Of a stretch of 64,000 bases of DNA, positions 29,319-40,867 are shown in pieces. The stretch covers positions 12,569,856 to 12,633,855 of the forward strand of contig NC_135246.1 of assembly GCF_947623445.1 (NCBI RefSeq), in the 5' to 3' direction. The position numbers and the translations under genes are program-made. The stretch is from Clavelina lepadiformis. Taxonomy: Eukaryota > Chordata > Ascidiacea > Aplousobranchia > Clavelinidae. The notes under the pieces are model-generated. The model was not told the DNA's origin, did no database searches, and saw only the letters and a program-made list of their open reading frames with translations. Positions within the stretch are counted from its first letter, which is position 1, and each line of letters opens with the position of its first letter.

Positions 29319-30031
29319 ATGAAGACCGCAAAGAATGTTTTCAGAGCTTTTATGATTAGCAAATTTACATTTGATTAAAGCAATCACAGAAGACGCATAA
29401 TCGCAAGCGCAGCAGAAATCACAATATAGTCATTTGAATTTTACGGTAATATCTGTTCAATTCTACATTAATTTTAAGGATGTGATTAGTTTGTCAAAAA
29501 ACGTCCTAACCCGGACAAAATGTTTAAAGAAAAAAAGTAAAAAATAAACTTCTTGACAGTATGGCAATATGGTGGAAAACTCGGCTGATTTGTTCGTGCT
29601 TATTGACACCCAATTTTAAATTTAATAAATAAATTGTACTTTCCAGATTATTGATAATAATTGTTTGACGTTCATGAAAACTAACAAGAAAACAAATAAT
29701 TCAACTGTTAGTAAAACGTCCACATGAAGAGGAGTTAAAGCTGTAAAATAAACACTGAGGGCTTCGTAAAGTATATAAACTATACAAGCTGGAAGAAAGG
29801 CTGACTAACGATAAAATGCTCGTATATAACAGGAGCACAAAAAGCGAAAATGCAGTAACACGCGTACAATAAGCCATATTTACAACGTGCGGAATGACAA
29901 ATTAAATGAAGCTTTAGCTGCCTTAAATAAGCTAATTTGATTGCATTTTTACATATCGACTATATCTCCTGGGTTTTACGGTATCACAGGATGAAACACA
30001 TAGGCCTAGTATGCCATTAACCAAACACCGT
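29319..30031. other. Spacer after the A1CF-like gene
   Basis: AT-rich with no gene visible. It should contain the A1CF-like 3' UTR and possibly the missing first exon of the small gene at 28963-29318. Confidence 0.35.
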
Positions 30032-33000
30032 TCAGTAGGTGGTGTATGGTTCGTTAGATGCGGTATAGGCCATCCCGTTATAAATGTGAAAACCGGCATA
30101 GTTGTCGTCTAAAGCGCTGGTATAAACGGTTGGGTAACCGTTGATGTCAGGGCTGCAAAGTGAAAGGGTGGCAACGCCGGATGTGGCGTCATCAGTGACA
30201 TAAATGTGTTCGCCATCATTAGACTTAACGTCGGCGGCATTGCTGTTTTTGTCAACGTTAAGAGCACCCAGCACGTGGGCAGCGGCGATTTCTTTAGCCA
30301 TTTCAAGGGAGGTACACAATTTGGTAGGGGTGTATTGGATTCGGTTGGGCAGCGACCTGGGCTGGTTGTAGCCCTCCCGTTGTTCCTGCTGCTGCGGCGG
30401 CGGCGGCTGTGAAGCCGCTTGCGACTGGTGCTTGTTGTCCAATGAAGGCATTTCCACCTGAACAAAATTGTAAACACAATGTTTGGTTTAAATGCAATTA
30501 CGGCAATTTTTTCTTGCTATTTTCTTATGTCGCTCTGTGGTCAATTGGTTAATTTACCAAAACTCTATATTCTGGCCATTGGCAAATTTGCTGGTCAATA
30601 TTAACTTATACAAATGCGGGACAGACGTTTCGAGCTTGCCTGAAGAATTGTGTTAGTGAAAATATTTGAAAAAAATCAAATTGATATTTTACTTCCATAG
30701 ATTAATGTTGCCTAGCTTGCACAAGTTTTAGGAGACTGTTTTAGTGATGAATCATATTTTTACCCGGTATAAGAACAGTTGGCGCCCATTCTGGCCATCG
30801 GCCGAGTGCAGCCTGTAATCCGGCTTCGCCAGCCCCATTTTCTTGCAATAGTCCTCCAACAGCTTCAACAAAAATCAAAATGTTTTAGTTTAAATTCCAG
30901 AATTATTTTGCGGAGTAAATATAATGCTGGCATTCTTTGCATACAAATTCACAGGCTTGTCCATGGGAAATGTCCCATGGGATGGGATGGGATGGGATGG
31001 GACAGCACGAATTGCAATTCCCATGGCATTGAAAATTTGCTAAATGAACACAGTGACTCGGAATATGAGTACCAATGATAATAAATTGTCATAGATAGAC
31101 AACTTTTCTGAACTTTAAAGTTAACAAAGTCAATAAATTTTGTCGTTTTGTATCTCTCTTTGTACATGTAGTCAATTCTAATAGACATTAGACTTAAATT
31201 TCCATAAATTTAATAACATTTATTGAATTGTATTTTGATGGGATGGCATGGGATGGGATGGGATGGGACAGGCATTAATTGCTATGGGATGGGATGGGAC
31301 AGAAAAAAATGTCCCATGGACAAGCCTGCAAATTCACCTGTATTGATGATTTCTGTAGGTTGCTGGGTTTGAGCGATAGTGGGTTGATAGGGGTGAGCTC
31401 CATACCGGGCAGTAAGTCGAATTTCTCTGCCGGGCCCTGCAGTGGGCCCGATATTACTTGCTGAAATTCATAACGGCAAGACATTTTGTACTGTTTTATA
31501 ATCAAACAATGCCGCTGTTTAAAATTAACTGTTAATGTTTTTGGAGTAAGCCCTATAGGTATTGTCTTCCAGGCTTTGAAGAACTCATATTTGTTAGGTT
31601 CAGAATTACAAACTTGCGACGTACTGCATATAGGCCTACTACTATCACTACTAATTTCCACTAACTGTGGATTTCCCTATCAGAATAGAAACGAAACTAA
31701 CCTGATGATGTGGTTGTTGCCAGTGATGCCGTTTGTTGTAGTGGTTGTAGAAAGTCGTCTGAAGCCTGTTGTTTTCAAAATATCAGCAGTCAAAATTTGC
31801 ACTCGCAGGAACTAATTCCCAATATATTGTTGTTATTTAAAGTTGTTATAGAGGAATCAAAGGTGGGGAAATCGCAGAGCAAAAATTATTTCAAATTAAC
31901 GTAAAATTATCTCTACGTCTTCAGAAATTATCCACTGTACCACGTTCACGGCCAAAATTAACATATGTTCAATTCAAATTAAAAGTGTTCTACATTTACA
32001 CAGCAACTTTTTTCTTACAAATGTGAGCAATTATTGTAAAAAAGCTATTGAAATTCAGCTACTTCGGATTCCACTACCATAAAATCTCTTTAAGAAATTC
32101 CAGATTGAAAATCACAAAATTTCTAAAATCTAAAATCTATAAACAATCAAAAGATAGCTTAAATTAGATTTTAGTTTTGTGATTCTCCATGAGAAATTTT
32201 TTCCAGATATAACTACTAACGTAATGAAGTAGGCTAACATAACTGTTAGATATTGGCTCTGTTATATGTACAATTTCTGGTATATTTCAAAGCAAAACAC
32301 TTTGAACCGACCAAATTAAACATTCAGGCTATACAGATTACGATGTTAGGTTTCAGGAATTAAAAACTTTCAATCAGTATTGTAAGTGTTCGTAAGTCGA
32401 CCACAGCAAATCCACTTGAACAGTTAGTTACTCAGAAAAATTAATCAAGAAAAATTAAACATATACAGCATTTGTGCGTGCGCATCTTTATCGTAGACCT
32501 GTTTTGTTCAGAATGCTTTCTCTTTTACGTCACGGTTGTCATTCAAAGATGCACAAGATTAATTTATTTATCCTGCTGAAAGGACCGAGAAATGTTATAT
32601 AACTTATTACTAGCAACTTAAAACAAACAAAGCTAGGTGTTTTTCATAATTACGTGTTAGCATTTGTTTTGGTAGAACTCTGTTTGTAAGCTGACGTTAT
32701 CCTTCGGTTTCAGAGTCAACTTTAACCTCAAAAGTGTCAAGCATTTTGCAACGTGCGTCTTTAGTTAACTATTATTAAATGATCAACTTTAATTGTTACC
32801 GAATAATAGGTTTGATTAGTCATTGCACACCTGCAGATCCCCACCAAGCATGGAGATCTCTGAAGCATACCCTCTTCCTAGATTCAGGACGTTTCTTGCG
32901 CCGATCCCACGCGCCGCTCCGCGATTCCTCCCACGCAAAGACACCCCTCGTCCTGCTTGAGCTCCTACCATCCCTGTTGTTGCCCCCGGTATTCCGAGAG

Positions 33001-36000
33001 GAACTCCCGCAGCTCCGATCTGTGGTATGCCGATAGCAGGAAGTTGGGTAAAGTCGTTTCGAAGTGTCGATGGCACTGAATAACGTGGCGTGGCGGGAAG
33101 AGCCGGTATCGCAGCGGTGGCATAGGGCACCCCTCCGTAGTATATTGGAGTTCCTTCAAATAAACGATGTTATTAAATTGTACTTCAACAGCTGTCGCAA
33201 ACGCTTTGCTAGAAGTTATTTTACAAGATAAAGTAACGCCAATGTTTTTAAGGCTCTATTTTACTACTCAGTAGGCGCACCAATACCTGCATATGAATAA
33301 GCAGTTGCAGGATCATAAGCTGTTGTGATGAAACCTGGATAGGCAGCTGCAAGGCTCTCCTGACCTTCAGTATTTACTCTGTTTGCTGCTCTGGTGTACC
33401 TGTGATTTATGAACACGCACCCGCATAAATCTAACTAATTTCAAAATGTCCAACTTGAGGTAGCTTAATTCATTGGCTATGTTGTGTTGTATATGCAAGG
33501 TATACCTGACGTAGGTTTCCCGGTCAACTGGCTTTGCCAAAGTGACTTCCATCGGCGCCCCGTCCAGTAATGTCCCATTAAGTTCCTTCATGCATTTCAA
33601 CGCGTTTTCTCTTGTGTTGAAGTGAACGAAACCGTAATCACGAATTTTCTTAACTCTCTCTATCGCCTCTGGCGGAACGATTGTTAAGAACTCCTGCAGT
33701 TTCAGAAATTAGTTGGGCATAAATTTTACGTATTTAGGATACCGGCAGTTTTGGGCGTTGTCCTAGTTTCAGTGTTTTATCTTGCCTTTTCGAGTTGTTC
33801 TTCCGTTGTGTTCAGCATCAAGTTTCTTACATAAAGAATTTTAACCGTTGACATAACGTCATCGTCCACTTCAACTTCGGGTTCTGCCCAATCGACTGCA
33901 ATTGGGTGACCCCAGACTTGTGGACGGGTGTGCATTAACTTTCTATGGAAACCAAAACGTCGCATAAATGTCAGTTGTCAATATTAATCAATAAATCAAT
34001 CAATGTCAATTACAATTTATCAGTGTAATATTTAACCTTTGCATGGATGGAGATTAACGGACAGATACAAACAGACATAATTGGTGCTAATATAAAGAAA
34101 ATGAATTTTTAACGCAAATCGACTGCCTATAAGTCATAACTATTAAAAGAAACAAACCTCCTTGCCATTGCAGCAGTGTGATGGTCCTGATACTCTACAA
34201 AGGCGAAACCTCGATTTTTTGTTTTGTCTGCGGCTGATGGATAGACAATGGCGTCCACGACACCTTCAGTGATTTTCTTCATTTCGGTTAAAATCTCATC
34301 TTTCAATTTGGTCTTGGGAATTCCCCCGACAAACAATCTAAACAGAAGAAAATTTGTAAGTCTACTGAAAGAAGCCCTCGATTTCTTCAACTTAACAAGA
34401 TTGACGTTAGCATACATGATAGCATATACCTGCAGTTATCCACGCTTTTGCAGACGCCCAACAGTCTTCCTTTTCGGATTTCATAATTGTTCAACTCTTT
34501 CAAGGCACGCCTGGCCTCATTTTGTGCACAGTATTTGACGAAGGCAAAACCGCGATTGTTGCCGTTAAAATCCATCATCAAACGAAGTTCATAGATTCTA
34601 ATTTAAAAAGATTCAAAAGAAACATTAAGTCGCAACAAGGCAAATGACATCAAATGCTTTAAAAAGGTAAAGGCGTGAATGTAGCAAAGTTAATAACGCC
34701 CATTATGCATCGACCTATATTACGAAGCTCGTGATAATATCAGACCCATAAATAAGTAGGGCCACAAAGACTTTGCCCAAAGACATAAAGACTTTGCCAA
34801 ACACATAAAGACTTTGCCCAAAAACATAAAGATTTGATCCAGAAAAAAATGGTCAGTCCAGATCTGAAGAATATACAATTAGCATATGTACTAAGGAATA
34901 TATTTATCGTGTTTATTTTTGTTTGGTTCAATCCAAAAAACTCTTTGCATCACATATTTTGCTTTAAGGCCTAAGTTATCAACTATATAGTTAAATAGGG
35001 GCTCTGTGCTCTGTGTCCTACTTTAATTTAATTTTTGGACCGAAAATCTTTTATGAAATGCAAACAAAACTTCCCAGCCGCAAAAATGTAAGACAAACAC
35101 GATTTGACAAATTTATTGGTTCATCACAACCTGGCAAAAGCAAGTGGTATATCATTTATCGAACATGTTTAAAAAGTATAGCGAGGTTTTTTTTGCTTGC
35201 TGTCTAAACACGTAAATCACGTGAGTAGGATAATGAAAAGATAAAGTTTGCTCAAGTAATCATTAAAGACAGAACACATTAAGAAATTTATAGATTGCTG
35301 TATAAAGCAACTATATTTATTTTAGACCCCGTTTTAGCGCGGACTACGACTTGCATGCCTTTCGTCAATCATTTACCCAACCAGAAGTTTTCTGCGAAAA
35401 GTGTAGTGGGAAATGTAAAGAGAGTTTAGTATTGTTTGAACGGACCATATTAAATCCGGCCAGATTTTAAACATTTTTCTGTGCACCAAAGGCATTCCAG
35501 GATTTGTTATTAAACCTTATAACGTCGGTCCAGAAAGAGATGAAACAAGTGTTGGCTAAAATCTTCTACTGAAATCTTCTGCTGCTAAAAGAGCATATCA
35601 TTGAACAAACAATTTAAAATCTTTACTAAGCCCTAAACGTTTACAATATTCGATCGTGCTTGCAGCTAAAGTCACGCCACGGAAAAGGAAACTTTTGGAG
35701 ATTAATTCTATAAAATTATATTTGTTTAAGCTGATTTTCGCGAGAATTTCATTGGTCTTGAAAATATTTGAACAATTAATATTTGTAAAGTCAAGAACCC
35801 CACGATTGTTGCTACATGACCGACAAAGAGAGAAGGTGTATTTTCTTTAAGACTTCTAAAACGCTTTTAGCAAGTCACCATAATTTTTATCACTACGACA
35901 TCACTATGCAGACATCAATAATTTTTAAAGTGAAATGGCTCGAAAATGAGTAGATCAAATAAGTGCTTATATAAGCCAGAACATGTGAATAATGCAAAGA

Positions 36001-37480
36001 TGTAACAATTTGTGCAAAAAAGTTTCTTACCTTCCACATGTTTCCAACACAGGTACTAGTTCATCTTCGTAAAGATCGCGAGGTAATTTACCGACGAATA
36101 TTTCGCAACCTTTTCCTGGAATAGCATCGTTCCAGTTTGGAGGAGGTCCACCGTACTTTCGTTGACCATTTTCCTGTTTAAAGAATAGCATGTCGTTAGG
36201 TGCGGCTCTATGCACTGAAGGAGAGTCAACTGTGAGTATTGCGATAAGTGTCAAGTATATTAAGGTGAGGTTTGAAAATGAAAACATTCATGAATGAAAT
36301 GATTGACGTATTTATGCATTTTGTTGTTTACGATTAATATTTTATTTGCTTAAAGTGTTTTTACACCACTGTCTCTTTTTCAAACCCGTGGGTTTTTAAC
36401 CTTTGTTTTCAAAACTAACTACCAGTGGCAAGACTATTCTAAAATAAATGCTGCATAGTCGTATATTAACAATGAAATAATAAGTTAAACCCGTTCAACA
36501 CAAGTCTTTTGGAAGTGCCATGGCCATAAGTTTTGTTTTCAATCTGTTGCACTGTCGAATTATAGAGTTAGAAAACATCGTTTTCACTTTCATTATAATC
36601 ATTTTGAAAGATTAACGATCCATCCTGCACCAACATATAATACATCACGAGTATGCGAATATATACCTGTTTTAACGTATAGCCGGTAGTCTTGCATAGC
36701 TGTTGTAGCGCTGCTTCTTTGGCAGGGTTGTTGCAAAGCGCTTCCTGATTGGTTGAATTGGCGTCATTTGCGCTCGGCTGATTGGCTGTGATCATGTTAG
36801 TCTGCTGTGCGCCACTTGTGATTGAAGGAATGTCACTTCTAAGCAAGCTTGCTTGGTGCGATTTGTTAGGAATTACAATGCAATCTGTAAAACCATAAAA
36901 ATATTTTAAACCTGCTTGAAAACAGGCGTTGCTAATCTCTTTTTAAAGCTTGTCCAAATTTTAGATAATTTTGTTCCAATTGAATTACATGAAGTCTTCA
37001 GATCAGTATTTTGAGTTGGAAACATAAATTGTTGCAACGTTTTGTTAAAATTAACATAGCGAAAAACTTTTTAAGGCTCAATGTTTTACTTGAGGTTTAA
37101 CTAAAGGTTTACAGTTGCGTAGAACTTGTTTGAGTCGGTTCGTCAACGGATATTTTAGTTAATTATTATTTTCCGTCACGGAAAATTTCTGGGTGCCCAA
37201 TAGGGTACGTGACCTTTTATACAAAGTTATAGTTTATGGGCACAGAGTATCTCGTGATCGTAGTTAATTGCCCTACTTAATCATTAACTTATCAAGAGCA
37301 AACAGGAGAAACAGTGACAAAGTCCGACAGGTTAAAAATTCTAGTGCACTAACAACTACATTGTTTGTTACCCACAACATACACCCCAGACCACCCTAAA
37401 TTTCTTGTTTGGAAACTGCTGATTTTGTTATAAGTTTCAGTTAAGAGCCTTTACTTACCGTGTGAATTAATCTGCTTCAT
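30032..37480 (-). CDS. A1CF/RBM47-like RNA-binding protein
   Basis: Nuclear-cytoplasmic RNA-binding protein of the A1CF/RBM46/RBM47 group, 719 aa. Twelve exons: 37480-37459, 36884-36667, 36173-36031, 34597-34430, 34337-34158, 33942-33786, 33693-33506, 33399-33287, 33153-32831, 31460-31338, 30862-30764, 30457-30032. Three RRMs: the first has CEIFVGKL and NRGFAFVKY, the second RLFVGGI and NRGFAFVEY, the third KILYVRNL and RDYGFVHF. An RG-rich linker follows, then the family signature [14 protein letters not shown]. Next comes the dsRNA-binding-like segment ([20 protein letters not shown]) and the helix [20 protein letters not shown]. The linker [11 protein letters not shown] before RRM1 is diagnostic. 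In mammals A1CF and RBM47 support APOBEC1 C-to-U editing; here a role in splicing or mRNA stability is more likely. Exon 6 ends at a GC donor. It could equally be the pre-duplication orthologue of all three vertebrate paralogues. Confidence 0.93.
30952..31328. mobile_element. hAT-like MITE in A1CF intron 10
   Basis: A 377-bp non-coding element bounded by 17-bp perfect terminal inverted repeats (CAGGCTTGTCCATGGGA) and an 8-bp target duplication (CAAATTCA at 30944-30951 and 31329-31336). CAGG-type termini with an 8-bp duplication fit the hAT superfamily. The interior carries arrays of a GGGAT pentamer at both ends (for example atgggatgggatgggatggg). It has no transposase. The right duplication overlaps the donor of A1CF exon 10. 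Confidence 0.85.
32105..32187. repeat. Imperfect inverted repeat in A1CF intron 9
   Basis: Left arm gaaaatcacaaaatttctaa and the reverse complement of the right arm (gagaatcacaaaactaaaat) match except for a 3-base indel and one substitution. Weaker pairing extends outward (agaaattcc versus its partner near 32200). The predicted foldback may be an old MITE. Confidence 0.5.
34762..34833. repeat. 20-bp tandem repeat in A1CF intron 3
   Basis: About 3.5 copies of a unit like acataaagactttgcccaaa, with small variations, in the long intron between exons 3 and 4. Confidence 0.7.
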
Positions 37481-39622
37481 TGTGCTATAGTAATACTGTA
37501 TTAACAAAAAATTAGCTTCAAATTATTACAGAATTACGTTTGAGGAACATTTACACAGTTTGTCCACTAGTGTTTGAGTCCAGTATGGTTCATCTAGAGA
37601 AAAACAACATTGTACTGTCTTCTGTTCTAACACTTGAACCATCTATTGTATTTAATCTGAGCTGAAGATTGCTTTTGTGTAGTGTTTATCATTTATGTTT
37701 CTGAAGACCTTTATCTAAATACAATATTTACAGAAGGACATAAAGCTAAATTCCGCCACTTACAAACAAAACACTTAACCTGCAGTTGATCTGTGAGGTT
37801 GCTTATATGCTTATACCCTGGCTAACGCTATACTGCACAAATATGTTATATATAGACGGTATTATATACGCTGTAATGTACACTGTGACTAGCAACCACC
37901 TCTCGTATTGAAGCCGTGTCTTAATGTAAATATAGGTGAGGAGTCTATTCAAACATGAGCGTTGCTCGTTTAGGGATGTCTTATAAAGTTAGCTATTTGT
38001 TTTTCATTGTTTTATATGTTTACCATTATACGGCTAAATCTTGTGAAAGTAATTGTACAGGTGCCATATATTACCGGTATACTAAAAGGTACAATGGAAT
38101 ATTTATGCGCTACCCATGTAAAGGTATTCATTCTGCAAAGACCTCACAACTTGCTTATGGACTCTGTAGGCTACAAGGTAAAGCATGATGTAGTTAGTTA
38201 AAGACAATTCGCCGTCTACCTTGCTCGATTCATTCTCTAACAATGGATGAGCAATTGGTAACAATCCTAAGAACTGATATCCGTTTGGCGCCAAAGTGAA
38301 ACTAGTGTTATTGAGCAAACAAGCAAAAAGCATCATATCCAGAAGCAATTCATCAAATGCTTATATGCTCTTTAGAGCACACTTTCTGGCGTTTACCTTT
38401 TATGTTTTAATAAGTAATGCTTTTAATGCAATTTACAAGTATTTAGCGATGTTTGATGAAAGATACTGTTAGCTCTTGCTACAATTTCTATCCCGACTCT
38501 CATAAAAAAAAAACCCAAAGACTTACCTTCGAATTTTCCTTTCGAATCACGCAATTAACGGTGCACTCTGTTGAATTCGAATGTCTCTTTCCTCTACATT
38601 GGATATTGGGTTGTGGTCGTCATGTGTTCCAAGTCGTGTTGACTTTTTAAGAGACGGTGGATACATTGTTTGGTTAAGATAAATGGTGGGTCCCATCCAC
38701 TGCCTCCAAACTCTAATACGTTACTTATTAGGAATGATTAAGGACGATTTTTTATGACACTCACACTTACTGGTGCGTGGTCTCGTTCAGCAGAGCCTGA
38801 CGTTGTTCGAGGCGTTGTGAAAGTACTACTTTACCGTGGCCGATAGCAATGTTTGCCCATGCTGTGTGTGTGGCCACGATAAAATTTGTCATTGTTTTTA
38901 GACTTCTTTGCAAGGCAGTTAACACACCTTGTGACACCTTCACCCCTGAATTATATCATTGAAGATATACAATACAAACTCCCGTGACTGTACGGCCTTT
39001 GAACAGCGTTTGATTAACTCTTAGTTTCTAAGGCTATTCCATTTGCTTGTTCATATAGTTATAATGTATATCCAATTATATTATCGTTGTAACATCCCGT
39101 ATCGTAAATCTATATATCAAAATCAATTAAGTAAATACAACGCTTGACCGTTATACCTATTTAGCAATTTTTTTGGCAGCGTCAGCGTTGTAATGGACAC
39201 TAAAAAACACAATTCATTGTCTTGGTATGAAACCTTTATGCAACTGCCAGTATATTGGTGCTTATATCACTTTTTGTGTCCAATCCAGACAATCTTTGAC
39301 GACCTCTTGCGGAAGGAACTTAAGTTGGTATTTACTCGGGATATATATATTCCGAGCTTTGCAATTTTAATAGTTTTTATATATATTTGCAAGTTTGTAG
39401 AAGTTTTTTTTTTCAAAGAAATATCAGGTACTATAAGGTTCTTTGTAATTTAGATTAAAGCGTGTCAAAATGCACACCTGGAACAAATCATTTATAACTT
39501 AGCGGTCATGTAATGATTTGCGTAACCACTCCATGGGTATTGTGATAAGATCGCTTCCATTGAATCAATATAGTTGTTGTGAAAAACATGTTAATCAATA
39601 AAGTCTTTATTGAATGTTTTGG

Positions 39623-39902
39623 ATTTCATTGAAGCCCGAATTAGGCCCAAAAGATAATTTTACCAAAAGAATAAAAGTCATATTTTATTGTCATCCTTTG
39701 ACTATCATCCTTTTCTGAATTACGCTTTGCACTTTGCGCGAACTTTTTAGCACCCTGCGCACATGCACATTCGTGTGAAGAAAGTGAAATTTTGGCGCAA
39801 GTGTGGCAGAGTGTGGGTATGGGTTTTGGCTCGAATCTGGCAAGAATTATTTTTCAAACTGAAACCCGAACCGACCCGAAAAGCCGGGCCCAACTTATAA
39901 CT
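39623..39902 (-). repeat. Dispersed repeat family, copy 1
   Basis: Read on the minus strand this matches 53030-53290. Shared blocks in order are gggcc-ggctttcgg, cactg/actgccaca, gcgcaggttgctaaaaa, gcaaagcgcaaatt, aaaaggatga and ggcctaatt-ggct. It is non-coding and about 280 bp, probably a non-autonomous DNA transposon. I did not find a certain target duplication. Confidence 0.65.
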
Positions 39903-40624
39903 CCGATCTGCATTGTCCCTATGTAAATGTCATTGAAATCATAAGCTGTGAAATGCATTCATAGATTTGGAACTTGATAAAATGTTATGTTTGCAGTTCG
40001 CCCTCCCTATTTATGACTAACAAATGAGTTTTAGCGTATACAGCTATGTCTATTGATATACTTTTTGGCGCACAACAAACCCGATGCATCTGTAATTTAA
40101 CTGCTATGCTACGAGCAAAATATAATTATCATGTTTTGGTAAGGGTGTAAAATAGTTTGAAGAGATATATGTCAAAGACTCCGCCCATTATTTCATTTAC
40201 TCAACAAAGTTATTACATCGGTTTCAATGCACGCTTTGTAAGATTTTCAAAAATGCGTGTACTTTAATGGCAGGCGTCACCAAAATTCTGTCTTGCGGTC
40301 ATCACCGCACTTGATATGTTTAACCATAATCGACAGCTCCTGTTACGCCCATGACTCTGTTTATCTACTTCCAATCTTCGTTTCCTTGTAATTAGCAACC
40401 GAAATCGGTGACAGTCGCCGCCAATTTCTCTCCGTAGCCGGTACTGATGTCGACCACTGGTTTGCAACGAGGAAAATGGCCTTGGGAATGAAAATGGGCA
40501 TTGTATTCCGAATGAGAAGAGAAAAGATTGGGTGGACTTTATGACTAACGCCTTCATCATCATGACAACTCTCAATATGTTTTTGAAGTGGGCGGTGATT
40601 AAAAAAAGAAAAACTCGACCTGGG

Positions 40625-40631
40625 TATATAA
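40625..40631 (+). promoter_or_regulatory. TATA box of the CAP-domain gene
   Basis: TATATAA in the context gggtatataagtgg. It is placed to drive a 5' UTR exon at about 40655-40736 that splices to the exon holding the ATG at 40868. No other start signal is visible nearby. Confidence 0.5.
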
Positions 40632-40867
40632 GTGGTTTGAATATCGAATGAAATCGTCACATCTTGGGTCGGCATTGACAAAGTGAATTTATCAAAAGGT
40701 GACGATCATATTGAAGACGTCGATTCGAAGCTAAAGGTACAAACTTTTTAAATATTGCTGTGATTTTGCCGGTAAAAATTTGACAACTTTTTCATTATCC
40801 TTTAGTTTGTAAACTTGTTTACCTTTGTAGAACTGTGTAAGAAAAACTTGAACGCAAAGCACCAGCC

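Larger units (their letters stand above)
37481..40867. other. Divergent intergenic region between A1CF-like and CAP genes
   Basis: The region holds both promoters. A small open frame at 37955-38188 begins with a signal-peptide-like hydrophobic stretch but shows no spliced continuation. A dispersed repeat lies at 39623-39902 and a TATA box at 40625. Overlapping open frames at 40264-40681 (minus) and 39193-39453 (plus) have no recognisable motifs. A 5' UTR exon of the CAP gene probably ends near 40736 (aag|gtacaa), with its acceptor at about 40830. Confidence 0.45.

Noticed and set aside
30109..30477. 122-codon minus-strand frame overlapping the last A1CF exon
   Set aside because: Alternate-frame reading of the real exon 12. 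The A1CF-type C-terminal helix is in the other frame.
32871..32871. Earlier donor for A1CF exon 9 (AGAGG|GTATGC)
   Set aside because: It would put the next exon out of frame with an immediate stop. The donor after GGDLQ at 32831 keeps the frame.
37955..38188. 77-codon frame with a signal-peptide-like start
   Set aside because: Possible small secreted peptide, but I found no supporting splice partner, conserved Cys pattern or nearby poly(A) signal.
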